64,000 nt of DNA from Datnioides undecimradiatus (GCA_008933995.1 WARS01000014.1:8107192-8171191); one strand, 5' to 3'; positions 1 through 12,926 are shown, counted from the first letter of the stretch. The notes: generated by a model from the letters alone, not told the origin. Numbers and translations are program-made.

Positions 1-757
1 GCCTGCGAGCAGAGCTGCTGCTGACCTTTGCTCACCTCGTTTCTCTGATAACGGACGTCCGGTGACTAAAATCCTCCATGTGGTTCAAATGTAGAGTTAA
101 AAAACAACTAAAAACCTTAAAGTGTAGCAGAAAAAATGAGTCTTAAAGCCGATGAAAAGTGGATTTATGACTTTCTGGATTCTGACGATCAACCAAAACA
201 GGCAACAAAATGAAACCACTACCAGACTGTTATCCTGATTAATACTGGATGGACTGATTAATATGGATTTCTTTGGGTCTGATATTTGAAATTGAAATTT
301 GTAATATTCTAGGGACATCCAATCATTTTTGTAACATGCAAATACAAAATAATAATGTATATTGCATATATCGTCCTTTTAAACCAGAGGGGTCAGAGCT
401 TTAGTCGATAAGTCAATAAATCCACCTTCATGACCTCCTAATGTCTGTTTATGAAAAGAGAAAATAAAAAGTATTATTCATGTTTGATCCTGGTCATGAA
501 TGCAGTTAGCTGGGCGGTCATTCATATCAAACGTTCGTATTGTTACAGAACGGAAACAGCTGAGCATTTCAAATCCACCAGCGAGGCTGAAACACTCTTC
601 TTGAGCCGTCTCGGCTGATGAGAGTGGAAGTGACGTTCGGGGCACGGATCTGCTTTTCCAGATCCGCCCCTCTGCGTTTCTCATCTCCTCCTTCCCACCA
701 GCCTCCTGCCGTCTCTCATCCGCCTGAGCTCGAATCCGCCCACACTCCCATGCGGAC

Positions 758-758
<1 letters not shown>
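1..758. other. Unique noncoding stretch
   Basis: No credible gene is visible. The open frame on the minus strand across 478-1113 is basic, low-complexity and runs through a CA tract, so it is not supported. Base composition is mixed, with AT-rich sequence before about 480 and GC-richer sequence after 600. I see no transposon ends or RNA genes. Confidence 0.6.

Positions 759-794
<36 letters not shown>
759..794. repeat. (TG)18 microsatellite
   Basis: An uninterrupted TG dinucleotide tract of 36 bases. A second, shorter and interrupted TG tract follows at about 831-857. Long pure tracts of this kind are typical of fish genomes and are usually length-polymorphic. They create spurious open frames rich in Cys-Val on this strand and Thr-His on the other. 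Confidence 0.97.
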
Positions 795-795
<1 letters not shown>

Positions 796-857
796 CCTCC
801 TGGTATACGCGTCTGAACTTTCCTGCAACTTTGTGTGTGAGCGTGTGTGTGTGTGTT

Positions 858-1519
858 TGCAGGAAGTTGCTGTCTTTGTTTTTGCATTTTTGCTGTATTT
901 GTTTCTCTGCACGCCGCGAGCAGTTTGTCCCTGTGTGTTTAACAGAAACTGTTTGGGCAGCATCCTTCCTCTCTCTCCCTCCGCCTCTCTCCTCGCGCTC
1001 AGCCGCCCCTCCACATGCCGTTTCCTCCGCTCTGCCTTTTCTTTCTCCTTTCCTAACCTCTTCCTTCTTTTTCCCCGCAGGCCATAAAAGCAAAAATACA
1101 GGATGGCAAACAATTAAAATAATCCTTCCCTCGCTGCCTGTGCTCGACTACACCACTCGTCTACAGTATCCTGCCTCTTCTTTCTTTCCTAACCTTCCTC
1201 TGGACGCCAAAGTTGGCCAAAGAGAAGCCGGGGAAATGTTTACAAAAACACTTTTCCCACTGGCCGTCGGTGTGTCCATCCTCTCCTTTCTTTCTGCGTT
1301 ATTCCATTTGATTTCCACTCCCTTCTCTCCACCCCCGCCTCCTGCCTCCTCCGTCTTTTCCCCCACCGTCATCATTTCCTCGGTGTTCTCTAATTATTCG
1401 ACTCTGTCGCCACTTCAAAGTGGCCCGTTAGCTGATTGAAGCTCGTTAAGGAGAGAAAACGAGAGGGGGAATTTCAGAATGGCTGCCGACGTTCGTTAGC
1501 AGAGGAGCTTGAAGATGGA
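858..1519. other. Pyrimidine-rich noncoding stretch
   Basis: A strongly C/T-rich stretch (especially 950-1080 and 1160-1400) that stays open in one plus frame because of its composition, giving a Ser/Pro/Phe-rich translation with no domain. A textbook-like 3' splice acceptor (branch-like TCCTAAC, a pyrimidine run, then CCCCGCAG) ends at 1080, but no convincing exon follows. Confidence 0.5.
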
Positions 1520-1541
1520 GTGTGTGTGTGTGTGTGTGTGT
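1520..1541. repeat. (TG)n microsatellite
   Basis: A pure TG run of about 22 bases. Short interrupted TG runs also occur between it and the longer tract at 1757. Confidence 0.95.
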
Positions 1542-1754
1542 TTGAGAAAGAGAGTGACTTGTTGATGAGGTGGATCAGCAGGTGTGTTTTGGGTGTTTCG
1601 TGTGAAAGTGTGTGGTTCGACGTAGATGTAGTTTGTTTGTGTGCTCAGCTTGAATGTCCGTGTGTGCTCGCGTCTGTGTGTGTGTGCGGTGTCACCATTC
1701 AGTGCGTTAGCTTGCTGTATCCAACCTCTTTCCAAAGTCTGGTGCACGTCTGTC

Positions 1755-1756
<2 letters not shown>

Positions 1757-1786
<30 letters not shown>
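1757..1786. repeat. (TG)15 microsatellite
   Basis: A pure TG run of 30 bases that grades into GCGTGCGC at its right end, giving alternating purine-pyrimidine sequence that could favour left-handed DNA. Confidence 0.95.
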
Positions 1787-1790
<4 letters not shown>

Positions 1791-4700
1791 CGCCCTTTCG
1801 ATTATCCTTGAAATATGAATCAGCTTTGACTCAAAGGTCAAAACCTCCCCGTGCAGCAGAGATGTGGAAATTCCTGCAAAAGTGCCGAGTGTCAGTCGAG
1901 TCAGTGCAGAGGATATTTAACCCTGCTCATCACCGGCCGGAGAATGCAGCTTTAGTTTGAGACGCACAGCAGAGGCAGGGGCTTTTAAAGGACTATTCCT
2001 GTCAAAATACTTCTGTGAAATTGTTCTGCATGTGACAAAACTGTTGACTTCCTACAGTATTGAACCAAACCCCAATGTTTCTTAAAAGGGTGCTTTGATG
2101 AGTTAGCATTTTACTGTGTAACGCAGTCAGATCTATATGGAGGACACAGTGATAGCAGCTGCATTCTTCTTCTTTGTCAAAACCTGACGCCTACATTACC
2201 CACAATGCACTGCAACCACTGACAGTTCGGTGGAAGATTTGTGGTCTGTTATGCTAGCAGATGCTAACGCAACCCGTCTGACGGCCTCTAGCAGATGCAA
2301 GGTGCAGATAAGTTTGTTCAAGCCTGTAACGCCGCCTCGAGTGACATCATCTGAGGACAATTGGCACACAGCTCGCTCTGGGGACAATTAAAGGCTTTAT
2401 TAGTAGGACTAGTAAGATCTGTAGATAGACTTTGATGCATACAGCTGGCAAAATGTCTGAGCCAAACACCATGTGGGACAGTGTAATAATGTCGTTCATC
2501 ATTCTTCCATTATTGTAAACACATTAAGCTAAGCAAATTAGCCTATAAATGGCTCGCTCTTTTCTTGGGAGCATTCTCAAACATGAAGTGAAGTCAGAAA
2601 AAGAGGGTTGGTGGCAGCCTGATCGTGTTTTGTGACCGAAACACATTAAATAACAGTAAGTTCAGTATGCCGTTTAAATTCCAGAGGAAATAAGGCATTA
2701 ACTAAATCTCCAGTTCGCACTGTTTATGTCATTAGCAAGAACAGCCAGTAGCGGCACTAGCCAGCAGCTTAGCTCATTAAGTATGCACCTCCATATAATG
2801 AAGTGTTAGCACATGTCACAGTGCCAGCAGGCATTAAAGATTCAAGTGTGGCACCCTGGAGTGAGGTAATTCCATTTCTCTGCGATGGAAATCAACACGT
2901 TTCTCGCTATTTCAAGTAACTGCTGCTATTACTATCATGTTTTTCCATGGTTTTTGACTTTGCATTGGAAGCGAGTGAGACCTTTTCATTCTAAAAATAT
3001 GGAACATTTAAAATACAAATTAATACAAATACAAATTAATTTTGGAAACTAGCCATCCATGTAACTATATTTCATCATTCTTTTGGGTGCTGTCTTTTAG
3101 CTGACCAGAGCAGACTGATAGTCTTCCATGCCCAGCATTTACACTGAACGTCTATATACACAGGATAGCGGACAAATGGTGGACAAGTTAAAACATTTTT
3201 AGGACGAGAATTCTCACGTATTAAGCTGCGGTTCGTCACCAGGTGCCTGAGAAATGGGGCACAAAAGACATTGTCATGATGATAGTCATGGTTGGGTGAT
3301 TTGGGGGTATGAAAAATGATGTTCCTAAGAGTATAAAGTCAATCATTTGTCATGTAAAGCTGTAAACTGCAGGCTGTTCAGCCCAGTTCTGCTAAACCCA
3401 CTGACAGCACATATACTGTGGGCAATTTGTTTAAACAGGACGGGCAGATGGTACTCCAGCCAGAAGAGCAGGATTCAGAGTAAAACAAGGGAAATTCAAT
3501 ACCAGGTCATCACTGGTTTTGATATGGTGCCTAAGTAACTGCCAGTCATTTAAAGTTAGCATTACGACGCTCAACAGTGCAACAAGTAGCCTCAGTAGCT
3601 GCTGCTGATATACGTTCTCCCCTCAGGGCTTACACTACCTGTATGCCCTTGCTGCTGATCAGCTACTGTTTGGTAGCCGAGCCCAATACTCGTCACTCTG
3701 ACTCTCACACACTGATACAGACCGGCTGCCCTCACCACTTCCCATACATGTCAAACTGCTGCTGGATGCAGGAGAACATTGAAGAGACCATCTGGGGGCT
3801 TCAGGGCTCAACAGATTGGTTCATGTACCAGAGTGAGACAGTCGACTCAGTGGTTGTCAGCCTGTGAATACTATTATTACTGTCTCCACTGTTTGGTGAG
3901 ACTGTCCAGCAGTTAGTGCTGCACTGTCTATAGGCAGATACTGCAAAATAGAAGTGTATAGCTAACTCAGCATATGTTAAAGGTGCCAGTTTGCCAAAGT
4001 GTAAACAAACTTGGGCTTAAAAAGACAAGAAAAAAACATCAATGGAACTGAATTAATGGAAAAGATTCTACTTCCTGTTTACATCCGCAAAGCATTATGG
4101 GATCTAAAACTTGCTTAACCTTACTTAATTGAAAGTGTTATTAGCAAAATGCACTGTATCAAAACTAAATGTTATATAATATCATATAATAATGATGATA
4201 ATGAGATATTAATAATTTAAAATGTATAAAATATATTAATATAATAATAATATTAATGTTACATTTCTGTTGTTAGTATAATACACTCAGAGTGGTTGAG
4301 GAACAGCAAATATTAACTTCTAAAAAGTTAGCACAAGCCTGGTAGCACATATTATAAAGAGATGATATATTACAAATATTAAATATAACATTTACTAAGT
4401 AAGTAGTAACTGTAGCTGTCAGAGAAATGTCATGGATTAAACAGTGTAATGCAGTGGAAGCACAAATGCAGCCAAAGTTTCCTTGAGCCACAGCTCTTAC
4501 AGCTCTGTCTTGCATCAGTTGTCATTTAATAACACAGTATAAGAGGGAGCGCGTGCTGTCGGTGATTGCCATTGTGAGGCAGAACAACACCCACTCTCAG
4601 TTTGTGTAAATACACATAACAGAGAGGGGAAAAAAACTTTTTCCATCTCAAAAAGACAAACACAACATACTTAATAACGTAGCGCGGCGGTGTGAGCGGA

Positions 4701-7562
4701 CGCAGTATGGATGCAGTGTAATTGTAATTGGCAGTTTGCGGCGGTAACATGCTGCTTCATGGATGTAACTGATTGACTGACGGCGTAGTTTTGATTTTAC
4801 TGATTGGTCGGTTCCTGCTCTGAAAACATCACAGAAATCCATTCACTCACTTCGTTTCTCCACACGTCACACTTAAGCTTGATGCCCATTGTCCAACGTC
4901 TCCTCTCAGAGTGTTTATTAAAGCCTCTCAGCTATTTCATTTCCAGTTTCTAGTTGGTGAAGTTCTCTCATGAGTCAGGCTGTGAGTCACTGATCTCTCT
5001 AAGTCGAGTTGGGTGATTCAGCTGATGTAAGCTGTGTACATTTTGATTAAATGACGTTTAAAACCCAATTTAAATGCTCGGGCCAACGGGGAAGGAGTGG
5101 GCAGAGAGAGTCTGTGAGTAATGCTCCCCTGCTTCCCTTAATACTGTCAAGGTGACTTTGAACAAGCCACTGAGCCCCCAGCTGCTCTGCCGAAGCTGCT
5201 CGCCGGTCATCTGGAAAAGGCTGCTTGGGAATGCATGCGCCTGACAGAAAAGGCATATCTTAGTGTGGCCACAGAGAATTGGAGCCCTTTGAAATGTTTC
5301 GGAAAGATCAACCTGGGAAACCTACGTCACTGCAGTGCAGTTCAGAACTTCATATTAGCATTCTGTTGCAACTTTGCAGAGCGTAGTCAACAGTCATACA
5401 TAAAGATGGATGGCTTAGTAAACTCCACCTCACTGCAGTTGGAAGTCTCTGGAGCTGTTTTCATGTATTTTTACTCTAAAGTACTGTACTGGAGTGAGCG
5501 AGTCTGAAAAACCTCATCTAGAACTAACTTTGCAAAGACCCTGAAGACTTTGTTGTTCAGTTAGAGGAATCCTTCACAGGCCTGAGGAGAACATGCAAAA
5601 ACACTGCACATTGCAGAGCTATGTTGCCCCTTTGGAATAGAGCTTAAAATAATGAAATTATGAAAATGCAGATCATGTCTTAATTATGTCTTAATTGTCT
5701 AGTCTCCAGTTTGGCTTATTTTGTCTTACTTAATGCTTTAAAGTTTATTATCCATTGTCCAAATCATAAAATGAGTTGGACCAACAAACCTTAATTTAAT
5801 CAGATTTTAAAACTAACTAACATGAAAACAAGCAAACACAACAAAATGAAATATGTAAACCCTGATTAAAAATGTAGCCGTTATGCTATGTCACACAGGC
5901 AGCAGGAAAACACTCATGGATGAGCCCACTCCATGATGTGTAGGAAGTTCAACAAGTCTAATACAAAAACACAAAGCCAAATGCATTTTGGCTTAAAACC
6001 ATAAAGGAAGCAGAGTTCTGTTGCACAATTGAAAACTGAACTCCATTTTCCAAGTTTATTGGTGAAAAACCAAAAATAACATAGTCTGATCAACATAAGA
6101 ATGGGTATTGACATAAAAATGTACTTACTTTAGGCCCCTAGGAGTTAGGTTCATTTTACACTCAGATGTATCTTTTTCATTTTAGTCATTGCTAAACTCT
6201 GATTGGACCAAGCACCTTTTCACTGTTTACACACTGTTCAAGTCAAGTCAAGTCGAGCTGACATGACTAAGCTTTATAAACCCTTTCAGGGCACATTCCT
6301 GGTCATATTGTACAACCAATTTCAACCAATAATATTACGACGTCCACCACCAACATTCATTAGCTAGCTAACTAGCACCCTCCCCAATAAGGCTGCTCTG
6401 GTGACGGTGTTAAAGAAGGCGAACAGTCCTCTACGGCCAAATAGAAGGGTCCCCTCTGCTCATCGTGTTCACTAGGACGTGCAACACTGAAGCTACGTGC
6501 TCTTGAAATGTTGACTGTAAAGAAAACACTCCCACCTCTGAGGTTTGCTCATAATTGCTAAATTAGTTCCTGTTTCCAAAGTGAAGTTGCATTAAAATGC
6601 CATTCACATGATATTTGACCCTCTCCTTTAGCATTTTAAGGCTTATAAATCACTGCCATTATGGATTTAGGCTCCAACGTTAGCAACATTGAATGACGGC
6701 CTCCTCAGTCGCACTAAACCTTTTCTCCACGAGGAGGTCGAGTTGCTGTGAATTCGACCACTGGCTTGAATGAAAACGCGAGGTTGACACAACCCTGCTG
6801 TCCTTTTCCCATGAGTCATTGCGCCAGTCACTAGTCGGTGTTACGAGTCATCCTCCTTTTGAAAAGCCTGGAAGTCAAACGGCTAAACTGTAGAGTGCGT
6901 TTCAGTCAAAGGAATAACAGTAATCTGTCCGCCCACTGCTGTTGAACTCATCTTCCCAAGCATCGAGGGGAACGGCTCATTTCTGCGTCCAACATTAGCG
7001 TTCCTCCATCTGTCATTTGTCAGCAGCGGGACCCCGGCATCTTAAATATCTGCCTGTCACAATTCGCATATGAGCTCTCTGCGGCCACATGGAAACGGGC
7101 CCCTTGAACGTGTCATCGTCCACGGCAGCCCACTTATTCCGGCCCGTTAAATGCCAGCCGCGTTGACCCTCGAGTCCTTGAGTGGGCGAGTGTTTTGACT
7201 TGATAAATGAAAGCACCCGAAAACTCCCCACGGAGCTGTTTAACCTTTGTTTTTTCAAGATGTATAATTATCCAATGAACGCTTAAGAAAAAAGAAATAC
7301 AGGAAGTGATAATTAAGCCTATTTTTGCCTTTTTCCACACCTCTTTCCTTGTCTTATCATCACCTTGCTATTTCGCGCTATTAACCTCCAGCACTGACTA
7401 ACGGGAGGGAATAGGTGAAACCCAACAGTCGTTGCTGCCTTTTAAACTCGAGCTGTAATCAAGTTTCAGCTTCCTGTTTTTATTTTTTTGTTTTTTTTCC
7501 TCCAGTGCCTTGTTACTGGCTCCCATGTTGATTACTCTCCTTATATCTTTCTGCCTTTCCTT
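1787..7562. other. Unique noncoding stretch
   Basis: About 5.8 kb with no open frame longer than about 100 codons, no recognisable domain, no tRNA and no complete transposon. It is AT-leaning with scattered homopolymer runs. Short motifs common in fish repeats (for example CCCACAATGC near 2200 and GCATTATGGGATC near 4092) appear in isolation and are too short to assign. Confidence 0.55.
4150..4265. repeat. AT-rich low-complexity tract
   Basis: Nearly pure A/T sequence built from degenerate ATA, AAT and TAATAT motifs with one short run of ATGATGATA. No transposon ends are visible around it. Confidence 0.8.
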
Positions 7563-7880
7563 GCTATTTTTAGCCTCAATGTGCATCCTCTTCAATTTCC
7601 ATTCCCTTCGCTATTTTTACTTCGGCTAATTCCCCATTTACAAACACCCCGCCGCCACCCGCGTTCGCCTCCGCCCCACCTGTGCAAAAGAGAGAGGAAA
7701 TTAGCAAAGCAAAACAAGCGTCCCGCACTATTTTTACCTGCACTAATCTCTTTCATTCCTGCTGTTTCCCCTTTCTATTATCCGGTGTTTTTCACTACCT
7801 TTACAAACCCACCCCCTCTCTCCTCTCTATACACCTGTGCGCGGGAGGAAATTAGTCAAAACAAAATATTATTAAAGCGC
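7563..7880. repeat. Diverged tandem duplication (about 155-bp offset)
   Basis: Two similar blocks lie head to tail. Each carries, in order, CTATTTTTAC, a TTTACAAAC-plus-C-rich segment, CACCTGTGC, and GAGGAAATTAG followed by an A-rich run. The CACCTGTGC words lie at 7677 and 7832, an offset of 155. The CTATTTTTAC words lie at about 7611 and 7728, so the second copy carries roughly 38 extra bases in its first half. A further GCTATTTTTA at 7563 suggests a partial third copy. No coding potential is seen. Confidence 0.6.
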
Positions 7881-8010
7881 CAAATCTTCCACCAATTAGC
7901 GGGAGCTCGTGTCTCTCCTTTGATGTTGCATGTAAAGGTAAAAGAGGACGTTTTAATTAAAAGACGGGCTAGGAAAAAAAAAAAAGAGGAATGATTGGAG
8001 ACAAATGGAG
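7881..8010. promoter_or_regulatory. Candidate conserved noncoding element
   Basis: A non-repetitive island immediately right of the tandem duplication, containing CCAATTAGCG and TTTTAATTAAAAG homeodomain-type cores and a TTTGATGTTGCATG segment. It has the look of vertebrate conserved noncoding elements, but conservation cannot be judged from one sequence. It ends in an A-rich run. Confidence 0.2.
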
Positions 8011-10460
8011 GCTCATTATGCATCCGCAAGAGGCAATAGGTGGGTATTTTATGAGAAATATCCAAGCTTGAATACTTTTATTTCAGTTTTTTATATGTTT
8101 TTGATCACAATCATTGCATTGGTTATCATGAAATAGATGTTTTGTTTCTTTGTTAATGCTGATACAGCAGAGGTTCTGCAAGTGTGGCCACGTTTCAGTG
8201 TGAGGGGACCGGGCAGACAAATTAGCCGTTAGCTTCTGCTTATAAATGATTATTTAGTTAATGCTGTAGTGACATAAACCCCAGCCCTTTATATTTGTAA
8301 TTCTGTTTGTGTTCATCGTTGGCTTTGAACCAACTTTTCATTCTTTTATCTTTCAATATGACCCACTGGACCTCGGGCCTAATGTTCCCTGTTGGTATTC
8401 TTTGCTTTTATTAAGACTTAGCACAGACCCAGTTGCCTCAATAATTACTAGGAGATCACTCCAGTCTGCACTTGCACAGAGCTATTTGTTATTCTGAACT
8501 GAAACTATAAAAATTGGCACAAGTAATCTTGAGTCTAGGTCTATCACCTTGGCCGATGATTTGAATCCCCACCAAATGAGGTTCCGTCAAAATAGACCAG
8601 AGAGTGTTTTTAAGAGAATGTTAGAGGTTGTAGCTTTGCCCATCTCTGTGTTTGAGGATGAGGAGTGGAGGCCAAAAAGAAGATAGTAAAGATAAAAGAG
8701 ACAATAACAGTAGAACAAAACACATCAGGGGAGAAAACAGGACAGGAGGGAAGGGAAAACCAAAGAAGAAGAGAGGTGTTGCAGCAGGGGAGTGTTATTG
8801 CTTGTGATGTGTCATCTCCACTCCAGCACCAAGCAGTCAGGCTGCAGGCCTGCAGGCCAGGCTTTATCACGCCGAGAATACAGGCCACCTCCAGGAGTGC
8901 AGAGGTCAGGTTAGCAAACGCCAGCTCAAATCTCGTTTTCTCACCTCACGAGCCGTGGCGGCTCTGGAGGTACAGCGAGGGTGCAGCTATCTGTGCTTGC
9001 GAGTTCAAAGCCAAATTTGTCAAGACTCTGCTTTGGGTCGAGTGTTTCTTTGGTAGAAAATAGTCCCACTGAAAACTGAAAAAAAGGATTTTCATGTATC
9101 TCGAAAGAGCAGTGGTGGAGGACAGATTCATATCTTTCTATTACTGGTGTTAGAGCTATTAATATGTTTTTAGCAAAGTGTCTCAACAACTATTAACAGA
9201 TATTGTCTAAAGGATGTATCATATAACAAGAGCCAACAGAAGGTAAACACATGCCCACACAAATATTTCCATTAAATTGAAAAACAGTAAAAGTACGTTG
9301 TATTTGATCCTTTTCTCTCTGTTTTGTTCTCCACCAACTAATCTAGTGAAGACACGGCTACTCGGCAAGGCAAGATGATGACAACTTAATCCTGGGCTGT
9401 ACATTTGTGGGCCATAAAAACACGTCCATGAGGTAAGATACGCCACAAGCTGTTGTGAGCTGGACAATCCTTCATTTGCTACAGAGTGTTTTCCCAATTT
9501 TCGAGTGGTATATTCGAAATCACGCCAGTTTTCTTGTTTATTCTTATCAATTTCAACTTTACACCGTTCACTTTGAATCAGCCAATCGGTGAGCCCGATT
9601 TTTCCCCCTTTCCTCTCATGAACATGGGATCCAGTCACTAGCCTCCATGCTTTCCACATACCCAATTACCACCAGAAGCCCGTGTCATCAATTACCTTGT
9701 CTGGCCATCTCTTTCCCCAACACCTGCAACTTCAGCAGGGCACAGACATCCAGACAATGACAAATGGATATTAGTTTCTGTTTGCTCATCCACCTTTCAT
9801 GATAATTAGCCAATAGCTCCAAATCCACATACCTTTTAAATTCATATGACTGAAAGAACAACAGGATGAAAATACACCCATGGCCCATCTGCGTTTAACA
9901 GGACTCATCGTGATTTGTACTGTTCACGTGCATGAGAGCATGTATATTCATACATATTCATGCAGTGACATGCTGTGTTTTGAAAGCTATATAATTAGGC
10001 GTGTATGTCTTAACCTATGAACATGCGCCGAGCACACATATGACCACGCATGTACCAGACAGTGATACAGTGGGTAGAGGCAGGCAGGTAGATACAGTAC
10101 AGCACACACACACACAGTTACAGTGAATTGTACTGTGACCTCACAGCATTATCTGTATTGTTTGGTCTCTCACGCTCTAAATTTTGTGTGTCTGTGGGTG
10201 TTCGCGTCTCCACATCCACACCCTGGCTGTGTGTGAATGAATCACGGCGCTAATGGCCCGCTGTGAGTTAGCACCTGCATTAATGTGTCTGTGTGTGCTC
10301 GGCTTATATACTGTACTGCGTCTGGGTTTGAATGCGAAATGTGTGCGTGCGTGCGTGTGTTTGTGTGCGTGTGAGAGAAGCAATCAGCATCACAGTTGCT
10401 AAAGGACCCGGCACATGAATAATGAGGTATACAACGAGTCAGAGAGTGGGAGTTGAGACG
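8011..10460. other. Unique noncoding stretch
   Basis: No gene, RNA or transposon end is supported. The open frames present (up to about 148 codons on the minus strand at 9219-9665) show no domain, no start context and no homologue I recognise. A short CA run lies at about 10103-10116, and TG-rich interrupted sequence lies at 10340-10375. Confidence 0.55.
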
Positions 10461-10486
10461 ACACACACACACAAACACACACACAC
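10461..10486. repeat. Interrupted (CA)n microsatellite
   Basis: A CA run with one AAA interruption. It is the left member of a convergent CA/TG pair with the tract at 10727. Confidence 0.9.
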
Positions 10487-10725
10487 TCTCACACAAGGAG
10501 GCGCATACATCTATACCTACAGCTGAGCAGAGAGGCAATACATCCTATATCTCCCCCTCATCTTCTCCCCTCTCTCGCTCTCCAGTCGTTTGTTTGCTCT
10601 CTCGACCACTACATCAGCTCTCTCTATTTGCTGCTCTCTCGCTCCAAATAGGTGCTGCATTAAAGCACTCGGATGCCACTTTATTTAATAGGGAGCCTTT
10701 CTGGAGACGCAACTGCCAATTGACT

Positions 10726-10726
<1 letters not shown>

Positions 10727-10756
<30 letters not shown>
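10727..10756. repeat. (GT)15 microsatellite followed by G8
   Basis: A pure GT run of 30 bases, then TAT and a run of eight G (10759-10766). Its complement matches the CA tract about 240 bases upstream. Confidence 0.95.
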
Positions 10757-10759
<3 letters not shown>

Positions 10760-10766
10760 GGGGGGG

Positions 10767-12898
10767 CCTTTACCCCCTTCAACTCATCCTGGTGCCTGCA
10801 GCCAGATCGTATTAATGGCGCAAATGAATCAAGGCTAGGAACCTTGGAGGGCGTGTTAGTGCCAGCGATGTTTCCAGAGGGAGGGATATTCCCTGAACCC
10901 CGGGTGACCTTGGAATAAATAAAACAAGAGCTCTCCGTTCAATCATCGGAAATGCAGCACTCTGGATCCACCTGTTTTACAAAGTTTCTAGCTTCTGGCT
11001 GGATTTAATTGGCTGTCAAAATACAGCGTGGACTGTTGGAACCGCTTGTCACAGCGCGGCGTTCAGCGTCACCCGATGTGCAGCAGGAGGGAACCAAGTC
11101 GACTCCGATTTGCATGACGGGCAGGCTCAGCACCAACCTGCAGGACCACACTGTTGCAGCACGATATCAGAGCAGTAACATGTTCTGATTTCATGAGACA
11201 TTTGAGGAAAATCTGTAAAAATGGCACCAAATAGGCGACAGTGATGAAGTCTGCAGTCGTCTCCAGCTGCTCCCTGCATCAGGAACTCCATATTCCTGAT
11301 GCCAGCTGTTTTCCAAACTGCTGTATTATCTTAAATTGAGGTCCATATCCCATTAGCCTGAGGCCAGAACTGAATTATCACATATTTGTTGCAGAGGTCC
11401 AGAACCAGAAAAATTCCATTAAAACAACAGCCCCAGTCAGACCTGACACACTGTCTCTTTAATTAAGTCGCAGTCAGACCTCTGGTGACCCACAGGTGTA
11501 CTGACATGTGATAGGACACCGGACACCATTGTTCACTTCCCGCGTTCCACAGGCAGTCGATGTCGCAAACCGCGATCGTACCCTCACCCTTTAACATCGA
11601 AGCTGCTGCTCCACCTCGTCAGCTGCACGTTTTGCATGAAAGCAACACGTTCTCATTCTGCCGTCAAGTTAGCAATAGCAACAAAAACGACATGATCGTC
11701 AGAGTTTGAGGTGGAGAAGTCCCAGAAACGCTCTGACGTGGGGTGCTGTTGCTAGCTAGCTATCTTATGAATCTTTGCTAAAAGCTAAAGCCTGCTCGGC
11801 TCAAGCTAATGTTAGCATGCAAAAAGTTTCCCGATGTTTTTTGCTTTTTTTTTTTTAATCTATCATTAAATGAGTGCATGACCACGATGTGATCTAAAAG
11901 CATTTTTGATTTAATTTAATAAGTATAAAGAAAATGCATGATCAGAACCATAGGCATCAGGATTTTATTGTTCATTTGTTTGTTTCTCGTCGTGACTTTG
12001 TGCCGTATTGTTCTTAACTGTAGCAGCCTTTTCATTCTGCAAGTGATTGCCTTAATGTATCCGTTGATGATTGAGAAATGAATTTCAAATAAAAATGTAT
12101 AGCCGTTAGACCGTTCACCGACAAGCCTGTATGAGCGTCCCCACCTCATTTCCCTCCACAGCAGATAAATAGACTGGAGTGTTTGCAGTCTGTCTGTCTA
12201 AGTGAACTTGATGAACTCCGCCGATTCTCCATCTCGCCCGTGTTTGCGCTCGCGCGTGGCTGACAGGTTTGCTTCCGCAGCCGGACAGCGGCGGGGCTGT
12301 GTGGAGGTGGCTGTTTCTCTGCCGCCAAGAGCAAGGAGGCACAGCAATTAGCCGGAATGAGCTTTTTATGCAAACGGTGATGTGTTGTATTGGACAGTGT
12401 GAGTGGAATCCGCAAATCCAATGAAAATTCTCTGGTTCAGCGAAGTAAACGCGCTTGTTCGCCTGCGGTGCGAAGCTTTTTGTCCGCATCTGAACACGTT
12501 TGCTGAACAAAATCGTGACATAGTGGCGTTATCCGGGTAAACGTTTGCATTTTTTAAAATGAAAGACTGGGGCATCGCTGCTTCAGTGCAACAGTCTGAC
12601 TTTGTGTTTTTAGCTGTTGGAGAATCAGTCGTCTGACAAGTGAACAAGTTAAATCCATCAGTTCTTGACACTTCTGGTAAAACTCTGTTTTTTTTAATGC
12701 TGTTTATTCATGAAGGCACACCGCCGATCCGTTTTATTTACCTCTGACATTTCCGAGTACTGCCAACAATTAACTTTCCGGCTGAACAGAAACACACCGA
12801 AACACATCTTAAGGTGGAGAAATGAGAGATGAGTCCCGCTGGTGGAGTGTACCATCCCGGTGACTGACACGCAGAGAAAGAGCAGTTGATGGAAAGGT
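10767..12898. other. Unique noncoding stretch
   Basis: No supported gene. It contains a run of T at about 11849-11858 and a CpG-rich patch at about 12220-12310 that is too short to be a typical promoter island. Minus-strand open frames at 12115-12671 overlap one another and show no domain. Confidence 0.55.
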
Positions 12899-12926
12899 CA
12901 CACACACACACACACACACACACACA
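12899..12926. repeat. (CA)14 microsatellite
   Basis: A pure CA run of 28 bases, followed by interrupted CA-rich sequence to about 13026. It is the left member of a convergent pair with the TG tract at 13091. Confidence 0.95.

Noticed and set aside
478-1439. Overlapping long open frames on both strands (211 and 273 codons)
   Set aside because: They run through a (TG)18 tract and C/T-rich sequence, have no domain, overlap on opposite strands and contain amino-acid runs dictated by base composition.
1436-1960. Plus-strand frame of 174 codons
   Set aside because: Three TG tracts keep it open. The translation is Cys/Val runs with no domain.
7488-7510. T-rich tract ending TCCTCCAG as a splice acceptor for a 168-codon frame
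   Set aside because: The frame has no domain and its composition (Pro, Phe, Ser) follows the C/T-rich tandem duplication.
8553-8575. GATTTGAATCCCC as a pol III B box of a SINE or tRNA
   Set aside because: No A box at the right distance and no cloverleaf can be drawn.
12220-12310. CpG-rich patch as a promoter island
   Set aside because: It is under 100 bases, with no exon, no TATA/Inr arrangement and no open frame of interest nearby.
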